Shown: positions 8,055-16,003 of the stretch, piece by piece
Layout of the letters: the number at the start of each line of letters is the position of its first letter
How positions within the stretch are numbered: the stretch's first letter is position 1
DNA from: Sva-07 sp942492715
Lineage (GTDB): Bacteria; Actinomycetota; Acidimicrobiia; Acidimicrobiales; Ilumatobacteraceae
Length of the DNA: 64,000 nt
NCBI GenBank assembly: GCA_942492715.1
Contig: CALOFW010000011.1
Span: 46,240-110,239 of the forward strand
Reading direction: 5' to 3'
Notes under the pieces: generated by a model
Databases searched by the model: none
The model's input: the letters and a program-made list of their open reading frames with translations, nothing else
Told to the model about the DNA's origin: nothing
Position numbers and translations under genes: made by a program

Positions 8055-9119
8055 ATGTCAGCTGCGTTCGAAGGCCCCGATCCTGCACTCGGGTGGGCCG
8101 CAGACTTCGACGAGTCGTGGCGGTTGATCGGTGCGCCCGGGCAGCCCGCTCGGGTGTCGCGTCTCGACCGTGGTTGGAGCACCCTGATCCGTTCGATGGA
8201 CGAGGCGCGCGGCCGTTCGGCCCCCCAGCGGGTGCGCAACATCGGCGCCGACGTCGCCGTCGGCGACTGGGTGATTGCGTCCGACGACGGCGAGCGCGTC
8301 GAGCACGTGCTCGAACGGCGATCCGCGTTCACCCGACGGGCGTCCTTCGACGGGATGCGGGCGGTGTCGCACACGCTCGCTGCGAACATCGACGTGGTGT
8401 TTCTCGTGCACGCTCTCGGCTCGCCGCCGAGCCCGCGACGTCTGGAGCGGGAACTCGTGCTCGCGTTCGATTCCGGCGCCGAACCGGTCGTCGTCCTCAC
8501 GAAGACCGACCTCGTCGCCGACGCCGAGCCGGGCCGACGAGCGCTGGCCGACGTGTCGCTCGGAGTTCCGGTGCTGTTGGCGAGCGGTATCAGTGGCGAC
8601 GGGATCGATGCGATCCGCGACCACGCCGCCGGGAACCGCACGCTGACCTTCCTGGGCGCGAGCGGCGTCGGCAAGTCGACGCTCGTGAACGCGCTCGTCG
8701 GCAACGAGCGCCAGGCGACCAGCGCCGTGCGCGAGGGCGACCAGCGCGGTCGGCACACGACGGTGGCAGCCGAACTCGTGCCCTTGCCGGGCGAGGGTTG
8801 GCTGATCGACACGCCAGGTGTGCGGGCGCTGAGCCTGTGGCTGTCGGGCAACGGCATCGAGCGGGCGTTCGCCGATGTCTTCGAGCTGATGGACCACTGT
8901 CGCTTCCGCGACTGCAAGCACGACCAGGAGCCCGGCTGCGCGGTGCAGGCCGCCATCGCCGAGGGAACGCTCGACCCGGTCAGGCTCACGAGCCTCGAAC
9001 GACTCGTGGAGGAGGAGGCAGCCTTGGAGGAGGAACAGCGCGCTCATGACAAGGCCGCCGACAAGCGAGCAGGTGGCCGCACGGTTCCGCCCGAGGAGTC
9101 CGAGTTCGACGACCTCTGA
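8055..9119 (+). CDS. rsgA: Ribosome small-subunit-dependent GTPase A
   Basis: A 354-residue circularly permuted GTPase involved in late 30S subunit maturation. The motif order is the permuted one: the G4-type TKTDLVAD, then the P-loop GASGVGKST (about residues 201-209), then DTPGVR. An N-terminal OB-like region precedes it, and the C-terminal zinc knuckle is visible in HCRFRDCKHDQEPGC. ATG at 8055 is favoured because the family match begins shortly after it; a ribosome site is weak. The 3' end overlaps in another frame with the region before the DUF427 gene. Confidence 0.93.
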   Translation: MSAAFEGPDPALGWAADFDESWRLIGAPGQPARVSRLDRGWSTLIRSMDEARGRSAPQRVRNIGADVAVGDWVIASDDGERVEHVLERRSAFTRRASFDGMRAVSHTLAANIDVVFLVHALGSPPSPRRLERELVLAFDSGAEPVVVLTKTDLVADAEPGRRALADVSLGVPVLLASGISGDGIDAIRDHAAGNRTLTFLGASGVGKSTLVNALVGNERQATSAVREGDQRGRHTTVAAELVPLPGEGWLIDTPGVRALSLWLSGNGIERAFADVFELMDHCRFRDCKHDQEPGCAVQAAIAEGTLDPVRLTSLERLVEEEAALEEEQRAHDKAADKRAGGRTVPPEESEFDDL

Positions 9120-9162
9120 CCACGACTGGACGGCGGCGACGTACCAGGCGCATGGTGAACGC

Positions 9163-9669
9163 ATGGAGATCGCAGCGAACGGCAAGCCGGTCGAGTCGGT
9201 GTGGGACTATCCGCGGCCGCCGCGGATCGAGCGAGTCGATTGGCGGGTGCGCGTGATCCACGCCGGGGTCACGATCGTCGACGCGCCGCACGCCTTCAGG
9301 GTGCTCGAGACGAGTCAGCCGCCCGCCTACTACGTGTCGCCCGAGTTCGTCCGCCTCGATCTGCTGGCCCCGTCGGCGGCGAGGCGGACCATGTGCGAGT
9401 GGAAGGGCGTCGCCGACTACGCCGACATCGTGATCCCTCACGACGGCGACACCCCGACGTTCGTGGCCGCTGCCGGCTGGACGTATCGAGATCCGACTCC
9501 GGCGTTCGCGTCGATGGCCAACCACTGGGCGTTCTACGCGCAGAAGGTCGACGAGTGCTGGATCGACGACGAACGGGTGACGAGCAACGAGGGCAGCTTC
9601 TACGGCGGCTGGGTCACCGCGAACGTCACCGGCCCGTTCAAGGGTGCGCCCGGCACGATGCACTGGTGA
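9163..9669 (+). CDS. DUF427 domain protein
   Basis: A 168-residue protein with the DUF427 fold. The diagnostic run SVWDYPRPPRIERVDWRVRV lies near the start, followed by RVLETSQPPAYYVSPEFVRLDLL and the closing EGSFYGGWVT. No biochemical role is firmly known for this family. ATG at 9163 gives a normal-length protein; an upstream in-frame start inside rsgA would add unrelated sequence. Its TGA touches palindrome copy 2, which it shares with the convergent DUF952 gene. Confidence 0.85.
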   Translation: MEIAANGKPVESVWDYPRPPRIERVDWRVRVIHAGVTIVDAPHAFRVLETSQPPAYYVSPEFVRLDLLAPSAARRTMCEWKGVADYADIVIPHDGDTPTFVAAAGWTYRDPTPAFASMANHWAFYAQKVDECWIDDERVTSNEGSFYGGWVTANVTGPFKGAPGTMHW

Positions 9670-9701
9670 ATGAGACGTGGGGTCTGACCCCACGTCTCAT
9701 T
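9669..9701. repeat. Palindromic repeat family A, copy 2
   Basis: A 33-bp palindrome, arms AATGAGACGTGGGGTC and GACCCCACGTCTCATT with one central base. It exactly fills the space between two convergent genes: the first A is the last base of the DUF427 stop codon, and the TCA inside the right arm is the stop codon of the DUF952 gene on the other strand. It can form a strong hairpin in both transcripts. The same element recurs at 2745, 31896 and 45554. Confidence 0.9.
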
Positions 9702-10083
9702 CCGAGAGCAGCCACGGCCGGTCGGTCGAGCGGTGCCAGACGCGGGCGTGGTTGACGGCGGGCACGGGGAGCGGCCCGTAGATGTGGGGGAACAACACGT
9801 CGAGGCCGGGTGCGGGTGGCTCGAACACGATCGGCGACGGCACGAGCTCGGGGTCGATCGTCAACACCACGAGCTGGTCGAGGTCGCCGTAGAACCGGTT
9901 GGCCGTGTCCTCCATCTGGTCGCGAGTCGAACAGTGGATGAACCCTTCCTGCTCCAGCGTGACCCCGCGGGTCGACATCCGGTACTCGCCGCTCGCGAAG
10001 GCGGCCGCCCAGTCGTCGGGAAGCGCGAGATGGAAGATCGGCTGGTCGACGGACGCGGTTGCGGTGGGGTCGGTCACCGTCAC
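9697..10083 (-). CDS. DUF952 domain protein
   Basis: A 128-residue protein of the DUF952 family. Typical features are IFHLALPDDWAAAFASGEY near the start, EGFIHCSTRDQMEDTANRFY, and the C-terminal HIYGPLPVPAVNHARVW. The biochemical role of this family is not settled. GTG at 10083 overlaps the TGA of the photolyase gene by GTGA, so the two are translationally coupled and part of the long minus-strand run that includes the Tad genes. Its stop codon lies inside palindrome copy 2. Confidence 0.85.
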   Translation of the reverse strand: MTVTDPTATASVDQPIFHLALPDDWAAAFASGEYRMSTRGVTLEQEGFIHCSTRDQMEDTANRFYGDLDQLVVLTIDPELVPSPIVFEPPAPGLDVLFPHIYGPLPVPAVNHARVWHRSTDRPWLLSE

Positions 10084-11579
10084 AGCGTGCCGTCGTCGAG
10101 GCGTCGTCGCACCTCGACGGCGCGCTCGCGGACGGCGGGAAGATCGGAGAGCCGCTCGGACGCGCGCACCTGGCGGGCGACCCGCGGGTTGCGGACCAGC
10201 AGGTCGTGGTGGCGGGCGAGGAAGTCCCAGTAGAGCGTGGTGAAGGGGCACGCGTCGGCGCCGACGCGCTGCTTGCGGTCGTAGCGGCACGAGCCGCAGT
10301 AGTCGCTCATCGTGTCGATGTAGTTGCCCCCGGCGGCGTACGGCTTGGTGGCCATCATCCCGCCGTCGGCCCACTGGCTCATGCCGATCACGTTCGGCAG
10401 CATCACCCACTCGGCGCCGTCGATGAAGCTCGACCACATCCAGTCGGTCATCTCCCACGGGTCGACGCCGTGCAGCATGGCGAGGTTGCCGAGCACCATC
10501 AACCGCTGGATGTGGTGGTTGTACGCGTGGTCGTGCAGCGTCGTCGTGCAGTGCTGCACGCAGTTCATCTCGGTACTCGACTCGCCCCGGAACACCGGTG
10601 GCACCGGCCGGTCGGCGCCCAGCGCGTTCTTCGTGCGGTAGTCCGGCATCCACAGCCAGTAGACGCCCCACACGTACTCGCGCCATCCGATCACCTGGCG
10701 GATGAAGCCCTCGGCCGACGCGATGTCGACGCGGCCCTCGTCGTATGCCGCCTGCACGGCGTCACACACCTCGCCGGGCAGGAGCAGGCCGATGTTCAGG
10801 TACGGCGACAGCACCGAGTGCGCGAGATGCCACGAACGCTCGACCATCGCGTCCTCGTGCGGGCCGAACATCGGGAGGACGTCGTCGACGAAGTGACGGA
10901 GGCGAGCGAGCGCCGCCGGGCGGGAGGTGGCCCAGGTGCCGTCCGGCTCTGCACCCCAACACGTGTCCGGGAGGTCGCCGAGGACCGCACGGTCGACGTC
11001 GTCGAGACGCGAGCGCAGCGGCGACGGCCACGGCGTCTCGGTCTTCGGCGGGCGCTGGCGGTTCTCGTCGTCGTAGTTCCACCGGCCGGTCACCGGTTCG
11101 TCGCCGTCCATCAGGTAGCCCGAGTGTCGGCGTTGCCACCGGTAGAAGTCCTCCATCTTCAACTGCTTGCGGCCGGCTGCCCACGCGGCGAAGTCGTCGT
11201 AATGGCAGAGGAACTGGTTCGACCGGATGACGTCGACGTCGAGTGATCGCATGAGGGCGAGCCCGTCCCAGCTCGCCGGCTCGGTCGCCGAGACCTCGTC
11301 CGGTGAGAACTCGGCGACGTGCTCGGCGAACCCGGAGCGCAGCGACGTGGCCCGTCGGTGGTCGACCTCGAACCCGGCGGTCCGGAGCTCGGCCGCGAAG
11401 CGTCGCATCGCGGTGATGACGAAGTGGGCGCGCTGACGGTGCCACCGCTTTCCGGTGAGCTTGGCAGTGCTCTCGACGAGCAGCACGCAGTGGCTGTCGG
11501 GCGCCGCCTCGCGCAGCGCGCCGAGTTCGCGATTGAGCTGGTCGCCGAGCACCCAGACCGTGCGGCGCGGCCCGGTCAT
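10080..11579 (-). CDS. Cryptochrome/photolyase-related Fe-S protein (FeS-BCP type)
   Basis: A 499-residue protein of the deoxyribodipyrimidine photolyase-related group (FeS-BCP, also called prokaryotic 6-4 photolyases). It opens with VWVLGDQLNRELGAL, typical of that group, and near the C-terminus shows the cysteines expected to hold a 4Fe-4S cluster: one in EMNCVQHC and a CGSC-N10-C set (DYCGSCRYDRK, then GADACPF). The FAD-binding region with EGFIRQVIGWREYVWGVYW is intact. The ATG overlaps the STAS gene stop by ATGA. Light-dependent repair of UV lesions is the likely role, as known for family members; the substrate cannot be read from sequence alone. Confidence 0.9.
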   Translation of the reverse strand: MTGPRRTVWVLGDQLNRELGALREAAPDSHCVLLVESTAKLTGKRWHRQRAHFVITAMRRFAAELRTAGFEVDHRRATSLRSGFAEHVAEFSPDEVSATEPASWDGLALMRSLDVDVIRSNQFLCHYDDFAAWAAGRKQLKMEDFYRWQRRHSGYLMDGDEPVTGRWNYDDENRQRPPKTETPWPSPLRSRLDDVDRAVLGDLPDTCWGAEPDGTWATSRPAALARLRHFVDDVLPMFGPHEDAMVERSWHLAHSVLSPYLNIGLLLPGEVCDAVQAAYDEGRVDIASAEGFIRQVIGWREYVWGVYWLWMPDYRTKNALGADRPVPPVFRGESSTEMNCVQHCTTTLHDHAYNHHIQRLMVLGNLAMLHGVDPWEMTDWMWSSFIDGAEWVMLPNVIGMSQWADGGMMATKPYAAGGNYIDTMSDYCGSCRYDRKQRVGADACPFTTLYWDFLARHHDLLVRNPRVARQVRASERLSDLPAVRERAVEVRRRLDDGTL

Positions 11580-11905
11580 GCGATGGTGGAGCGCACGGTG
11601 ATCGCGCGGTCGAATCTGGTGCGCTCCAGGCGATCGCGCAGCGTGGAGCGAGTGCACACGACCTCGATGTCACCGCCGGCCTCGCGGGCGCTCGCCGCGG
11701 CGCCGAGCAGGATGCCGAGGCCGGCGTCGTCGAGTGTGTCGACGCCGTCGAGGTCGACGATGATCACGTCGCTCGGGTGCCGGCGGACCACGCGTGCGAG
11801 ATCGCCGTGGAGGGTGCCGACCGATGCGAGGTCGATGGCGCCGTCGAGCGCCACGACGACGTTGCCGCCCACCGTGGTCACCGTCGCTCGGATCATGGTG
11901 GCCAA
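11576..11905 (-). CDS. STAS-domain protein lacking the phosphorylatable serine
   Basis: A 109-residue single STAS domain, like anti-sigma-factor antagonists of the SpoIIAA/RsbV type. VVVALDGAIDLASVGTLHGDL and the loop DTLDDAGLGILLGAAASA are clear. In SpoIIAA the loop reads DSSGLG, with the second Ser phosphorylated by the partner kinase; here it reads DDAGLG, so the phosphosite is Ala and the preceding Ser is Asp. Control by serine phosphorylation is therefore unlikely. It lies between TadE and the photolyase in one tightly packed run. No anti-sigma kinase is nearby. A second ATG four codons in (MIRAT) is an alternative start. Confidence 0.8.
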   Translation of the reverse strand: MATMIRATVTTVGGNVVVALDGAIDLASVGTLHGDLARVVRRHPSDVIIVDLDGVDTLDDAGLGILLGAAASAREAGGDIEVVCTRSTLRDRLERTRFDRAITVRSTIA

Positions 11906-11914
11906 CTGTACGGC

Positions 11915-12328
11915 TCACGGTGGTTCGATGGCCATGGTCACCGACGCTCGGTGCGTGACGGGACCGATCAGCGATCCGATGATCGCCACGTCGACGGGGT
12001 CGGTGTAGGTGACCGTCACGGTCACCGTGGACGCGTCGGCGGTGGTGTCGACGTCGAGTGGCAGCTCGACCACACGCGTCGCCGCGCGAGTGGCTGCCGT
12101 GGCCGGCGTTGCCGACACCGAGGCGGCTCGTGCGCCCTCTCGGGCGGCGAGCTCGACCGCCAACTCGTTGCGGATGGCGACGCCGACCACGACGAGGCCG
12201 AGGGCGAGCACGACCACGAGCGGCAACACGAGCGCGAACTCGGTCGACGCCTGGCCCGGCGACGAGCGGACTCGTCGCCGGGCCACGTCGTCGGTGCTGC
12301 TCGCACCGTGTCTCACACCGTGTCTCAC
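11915..12328 (-). CDS. TadE-like pseudopilin
   Basis: A 137-residue TadE-type minor pilin. The class III signal is clear: basic residues, then SSPG/QASTEFALVLPLVVVLALG, with Gly25 as the cleavage residue and Glu at +5 followed by an aromatic residue, as expected for prepilin-peptidase substrates. The first GTG overlaps the pilin gene stop by GTGA; a 12-bp tandem repeat offers a second in-frame GTG four codons later. The mature part is polar and beta-rich (TVTVTVTYTDPVDVAIIG), typical of TadE. It belongs to the Tad run on the minus strand. Confidence 0.83.
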   Translation of the reverse strand: MRHGVRHGASSTDDVARRRVRSSPGQASTEFALVLPLVVVLALGLVVVGVAIRNELAVELAAREGARAASVSATPATAATRAATRVVELPLDVDTTADASTVTVTVTYTDPVDVAIIGSLIGPVTHRASVTMAIEPP

Positions 12329-12576
12329 ACTCTGTCGATGACCGAGTCGATCACGTTGTTGAACAGTCGGCTGATGCGGGCGGCTCCGCCGCCGGCGGTG
12401 GCCCACGCCACGACCAACAGGCCGACGAGTGCCGCCGCCAACAGGACCAGCGCGTACTCCGTGGTCGCCTGACCGCGGTCGTCGCTCAGGCGGAGGCGGA
12501 GGCGATCGCGATGGTCGAGGGAGTTCTGGGTGAAGGCGGTCTGCAGCTGGACGAAGAGGATGAGGACGTGGTGCAT
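12325..12576 (-). CDS. Flp-like pilin subunit
   Basis: An 83-residue probable pilin. The prepilin motif is SDDRG/QATTEYALVLLAAALVGLLVVA: Gly35 as cleavage residue, Glu at +5 and Tyr at +6, then one hydrophobic helix, as in Flp pilins. The mature peptide would be only about 48 residues, a normal Flp size. AAGGGA precedes the ATG by 5 nt, the best ribosome site in the cluster, as expected for a highly expressed structural subunit. It lies between TadC and TadE genes and probably forms the pilus fibre. Confidence 0.8.
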   Translation of the reverse strand: MHHVLILFVQLQTAFTQNSLDHRDRLRLRLSDDRGQATTEYALVLLAAALVGLLVVAWATAGGGAARISRLFNNVIDSVIDRV

Positions 12577-12622
12577 GGTGGTCCCTTTCGGTGCGGTGTG
12601 ATGGCGCTGAGGAGCGGATCGG

Positions 12623-13264
12623 TCACCAGGCGTGTGCGCCGAGCGACGAGAGGGCGGCGATCACGGCGGGCACGATCGCGAGGAGGATGAACGACGGCAA
12701 CGTGCACGTCACGAGCGGGAACGACAGCCGCACCGGGAGCTTGCGGGCCGCTGCCTGATCGAGGCGTCGGCGCGCATCGCGTGCATCGCGGGCGAGCTGT
12801 TCGAGCACCGGTGCGAGGGGCAGGCCGTAGCGATCGCTCGTGCCGATCATGTCGGCGATCGCCGCCGCTCGCGTGCCGAGGACGTCGGGCAGGGCGCGCA
12901 GCGCGTCGGCGAAGGGCTGCCCGCGTTCGATGCGGTGGACGACTGCAGCGAACGCCGGGCGCACGGGTTCGGGGGCTCGCACGACGAGGTGTTCGATCGC
13001 CTGCCGTGGCGTCAGGCCGGCCTCGAGCGCGTGCACCAGCAGTTCGATCGCATCGGGCCAGACCCGATCGATCCCACGCCGATCCCTCCGACGCCCGAGC
13101 AGGTTCGCCGTCCTGGATCCGAGCGGCAGGCGTGGCCATGGTCTCCTCGAGGCGCTCGGCGCATCGGGCCCGACACCGAACGCCGGGCACGGTCGTTCGT
13201 GTCGCGGACGGAGGGCCGCGCCCACGACTCCGGCGACCGCAACCGCGCATGCGACCGCGATCAC
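12623..13264 (-). CDS. tadC: TadC-like type II/IV secretion membrane protein
   Basis: A 213-residue inner-membrane protein of the T2SSF (GspF) family. WPDAIELLVHALEAGLTPRQAIEHL and RIERGQPFADALRALPDVLG are typical, with LEQLARDARDARRRLDQAAARKLPVRLSFPLVTCTLPSFILLAIVP forming the final amphipathic and membrane parts. GTG at 13264 overlaps the TadB stop by GTGA. With TadB it likely forms the platform on which the TadA ATPase acts to assemble the pilus. Confidence 0.82.
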   Translation of the reverse strand: MIAVACAVAVAGVVGAALRPRHERPCPAFGVGPDAPSASRRPWPRLPLGSRTANLLGRRRDRRGIDRVWPDAIELLVHALEAGLTPRQAIEHLVVRAPEPVRPAFAAVVHRIERGQPFADALRALPDVLGTRAAAIADMIGTSDRYGLPLAPVLEQLARDARDARRRLDQAAARKLPVRLSFPLVTCTLPSFILLAIVPAVIAALSSLGAHAW

Positions 13265-13962
13265 GCCGGGCCCTCGACGATGTGTCGCATCCACATCCAC
13301 CCGCTCGCGTTCAGCGTGAGCCCGGCGACGAGGCAGGTGGCGCCGACCGGTGTGGTCATCACGACCCGCACGTCGTCGTCGGTGGCCAGCAGGAGCCCGA
13401 GCATCGACAACGGCACGGCGGTCATCACATGCGCGGAGAGCCGGGCCTGGGCCGCCTGGACGCGACGCTCGGCCTGATCGGCGGCGCGTCGTCGCAACGT
13501 GGCGGCGACGCGGTCGATCGCCGCCGCCGCCGACCCTCCCACCTCCGATGTCGCGGCGATCACGACCAGTGCGAGGTGGAGATGCGGCCCGGGACGGCCG
13601 GTCATCGCGGTCGCGTCGGCGATCGAGCGGGCCCGTTCGAGCGCGAGTCGGAGCGGCTCGGTTCGGGTGGCCGTGCTGTCGTCGCCGGGGATCACGGTGG
13701 TCAGCGCGTGGCGCAGCGTGGAACCGCCGCGCAGATCGCCTGCGAGTTCGTCGCACCATGAGGCGACCTCGTCGGCCCCGGGGTCGTTCCGGTGTCGTCG
13801 ACGCGCCCGTGCTCGTTCGATCCGATCGGTCAACCGCCAGCTCGCGTTGTCGCCGCCGACCGGGCGTGTCGGGTCTGGTGTGCGTCGTCGGATGGGGCGC
13901 TCTGCCCATCCGACGAGCACCACGGCGATCAGGGCGATCGCGGCGACCAACCCGGTGGTCAT
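13261..13962 (-). CDS. tadB: TadB-like type II/IV secretion membrane protein
   Basis: A 233-residue T2SSF-type protein. An N-terminal membrane helix (TTGLVAAIALIAVVLVGWAE) is followed by WCDELAGDLRGGSTLRHAL, LHLALVVIAATSEVGGSAAAAIDRVAATLRRRAADQAERR, and two further membrane segments at the C-terminus. ATG at 13962 overlaps the TadA stop by ATGA. TadB and TadC are paired platform proteins in Tad/Flp systems. It is somewhat shorter than typical TadB because the N-terminal FHA-like or extra helical region is absent. Confidence 0.82.
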   Translation of the reverse strand: MTTGLVAAIALIAVVLVGWAERPIRRRTPDPTRPVGGDNASWRLTDRIERARARRRHRNDPGADEVASWCDELAGDLRGGSTLRHALTTVIPGDDSTATRTEPLRLALERARSIADATAMTGRPGPHLHLALVVIAATSEVGGSAAAAIDRVAATLRRRAADQAERRVQAAQARLSAHVMTAVPLSMLGLLLATDDDVRVVMTTPVGATCLVAGLTLNASGWMWMRHIVEGPA

Positions 13963-15083
13963 CGCCGCCGCCTCGTGAGGGGCCCCACGACGCTGCACCG
14001 GTCGCCGGGGTCGAGCGTGGTCAGCGCCCGGAGCCGAGGTGTGTCGTCGGTCGAGTTCGGACGGGCGACCTCGCTGATCGCCGCCACCCGCCGGTGGACA
14101 CCGCGTCGTTCGACGTGCACGACGACGTCGATCGATCGGGCGAGATGGTGTCGGATCGCTGCAAGTGGCCAGGTCGGCGCCGCTTGCATCACCAACGACT
14201 CCAGGCGGAGCAACGCGTCGAGTGGGCCGTTGGCGTGGCACGTCGAGATCGAGCCGTCGTGGCCGGTGTTCATCGCCTGGACCAGTGCGAGCACCTCGTC
14301 GCCGCGGACCTCGCCGACGACGATCCGATCGGGTCGCAGCCGCAGCGCGGTGCGCACGAGTTGGGCGAGGTCGATCGGCGCCGGCCCGTCGATCGTGGCC
14401 GGGCGCGCTTCGAGGCGAACGGTGTGCGGGTGCCGCAGCGGGAGTTCGGTGGTGTCCTCCACCACCACGAGCCGTTCCGACGGTGCGATCGTGCCGAGCA
14501 GCGCCGCGACGAGCGAGGTCTTGCCCGACGACGTGGCGCCGGAGACGACGACGTTGCATCGGGCGTCGACGATCTCTCCGAGGAGTTCGAGGGCGTCGGC
14601 GGAGGCGAATTCGCCGAGCGGTAGTGCATCGCGCCGGAACCGGCGGATCGACAGCGCCGCCCCGTCGACGGCGATCGGCGCGAGCGCCGCACACACCCGT
14701 GACCCGTCCGGGAGTCGGGCGTCGACGATCGGCGATGTCCGGTCGATACGGCGTCCGAGCGGAGCGATCACGCGCTCGATCAGGTGCTCGACGGTGGCCT
14801 GCTCGAGTGACCCGACCGGTTCGAGGTCGCCGCGCCGGTCGATCCAGATGTCGCCGCCGCCGTTGACGAGCACCTCGTCGACGGTCGGGTCGCGGAGGTG
14901 GGTGTCGAGTTCGCCGAGCCCGGTGAGATGGGCGACCGCCTGCTCGGCGAGTGCCCGTTGCTCGTCGGCCGTGCGCAGCGGTGCGAGCCGCCTGACCTCG
15001 GCGGCGACGAGCTCGCCGGTGTCGCCGGGCTGTTCGGCGACGAGCCGACAGACCTCGCGGACGAGTTGGGCGTCGGCGTTCAC
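13959..15083 (-). CDS. tadA: TadA/CpaF pilus assembly ATPase
   Basis: A 374-residue secretion ATPase of the TadA/CpaF group that powers pilus assembly. The N-terminal region includes LRDPTVDEVLVNGGGDIWIDRRG, typical of CpaF. The Walker A is GATSSGKTS, the Asp box ERLVVVEDTTELPL, the Walker B region RLRPDRIVVGEVRGDEVL, and a His-containing motif follows (NTGHDGSISTCHAN). GTG at 15083 overlaps the TadZ stop by GTGA. All motifs appear intact. Confidence 0.92.
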   Translation of the reverse strand: MNADAQLVREVCRLVAEQPGDTGELVAAEVRRLAPLRTADEQRALAEQAVAHLTGLGELDTHLRDPTVDEVLVNGGGDIWIDRRGDLEPVGSLEQATVEHLIERVIAPLGRRIDRTSPIVDARLPDGSRVCAALAPIAVDGAALSIRRFRRDALPLGEFASADALELLGEIVDARCNVVVSGATSSGKTSLVAALLGTIAPSERLVVVEDTTELPLRHPHTVRLEARPATIDGPAPIDLAQLVRTALRLRPDRIVVGEVRGDEVLALVQAMNTGHDGSISTCHANGPLDALLRLESLVMQAAPTWPLAAIRHHLARSIDVVVHVERRGVHRRVAAISEVARPNSTDDTPRLRALTTLDPGDRCSVVGPLTRRRR

Positions 15084-15733
15084 GCAGCGACCCGTCGAAG
15101 ACCGCGTACGAGCGATCGGGGGAGTCGCGTGGCGAGCAGGCCGGCGTCGACAGCGCGTGCGATCGCCGGATCGATGGCGACGACCGCCTCGACCGGGGCG
15201 CCGAGGGCGTGCTCGACCTCGTGGCGTCGCAACGCCCGGCCCGGCTCGTCGACGAGGATCACGCCCGTCGGTCGAGTGGTGGCGCGCACGGCGCGTCGCA
15301 GCGAGAGGTAGCAGGGGCGGGTGACGAGCACTGCGTGTTCGACGTGCTCGATCAGCGGCGCCGGCGGTGTCCCGGTTCCGCCGTCGATCGTGACGTCGCC
15401 CCCGTGCTCGTCCGCCCACGTGTGGAGCCAGGAGGCGAACTCGGCCCAGCGATCCGGGCTCGGCACGGCGCACAGCCGGGCGTCGGTGCGCCACGGGAGC
15501 AGCCACGTCGTCGGCCCGATGTCGAGCAGCAGGTCTGCCAGATGGCTCGCCGAGGTGTCGGAGGCGAGCCAGTCAGCGACGCCGGGCCGCACCGGTTCGG
15601 GCAGCCCGAGGACGGCAGGGAGTTCGCCGTCGAGATCGACGAGCAGCGCGGGGCGCGGCGAGGCCAGCGCCATCGATGCGGTGACGACCGTGGTTCCGCT
15701 GCCACCCTTGGCAGCCCAACAGAGTGTGACCAT
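15080..15733 (-). CDS. tadZ: TadZ/CpaE-like MinD-family ATPase
   Basis: A 217-residue protein of the MinD/ParA superfamily that usually places the Tad machine in the cell. The deviant Walker A is KGGSGTTVV: the second Lys (normally KGGxGKT) is Thr, as in many atypical TadZ proteins. LLVDLDGELPAVLGLPEP and the late TGVILVDEPGRAL follow. It is shorter than CpaE and has no N-terminal receiver-like domain. It is the first gene of the Tad run, starting at ATG 15733, and transcription probably begins in the 148 bp between it and the tRNA. Confidence 0.78.
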   Translation of the reverse strand: MVTLCWAAKGGSGTTVVTASMALASPRPALLVDLDGELPAVLGLPEPVRPGVADWLASDTSASHLADLLLDIGPTTWLLPWRTDARLCAVPSPDRWAEFASWLHTWADEHGGDVTIDGGTGTPPAPLIEHVEHAVLVTRPCYLSLRRAVRATTRPTGVILVDEPGRALRRHEVEHALGAPVEAVVAIDPAIARAVDAGLLATRLPRSLVRGLRRVAA

Positions 15734-15881
15734 GACATTCCCCCAATCGGCCGGAGGCCTCGGGCGGATCCATGGGGGGAGTCGGTGAGGCGAGAGTACC
15801 GAGCGACAGCGTGGTCCACAACGCCCGGGCGTTCGGCGTTCGCTGGCGCCTCCGACCCGGATCCTGGGTAACGTCGTCTCC

Positions 15882-15977
15882 GGAGGTGTCCGAGCACCTG
15901 GTGGGCTCCGCCGCCTTCAAAGCGGTTGGGACGGGCGATCCCCGTCCGGCGGGTTCGATTCCCGTCCACCTCCGCCA
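15882..15977 (+). tRNA. selC: Selenocysteine tRNA (anticodon TCA)
   Basis: A 96-nt tRNA with encoded CCA. The anticodon loop CTTCAAA (anticodon TCA at 15917-15919) is identical to that of known tRNA-Sec, the D arm is long (GAGCACCTGGTGGGCTC), and the variable arm is very long (TTGGGACGGGCGATCCCCGTCC). The acceptor stem pairs GGAGGTG with CACCTCC and the T arm is GGCGGG-TTCGATT-CCCGTC, giving the 13 bp total helix expected for tRNA-Sec. This implies that the organism decodes UGA as selenocysteine with SelA, SelB and SelD encoded elsewhere. No selA, selB or selD lies in this window. Confidence 0.95.
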
Positions 15978-16003
15978 ACCGGTCCCCGGCCGTCCTGGAC
16001 GCC

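Noticed and set aside
15080..15733. TadZ lacking the Walker A lysine as a broken gene
   Set aside because: Deviant Walker A motifs are common in TadZ/CpaE proteins and the rest of the protein is intact.
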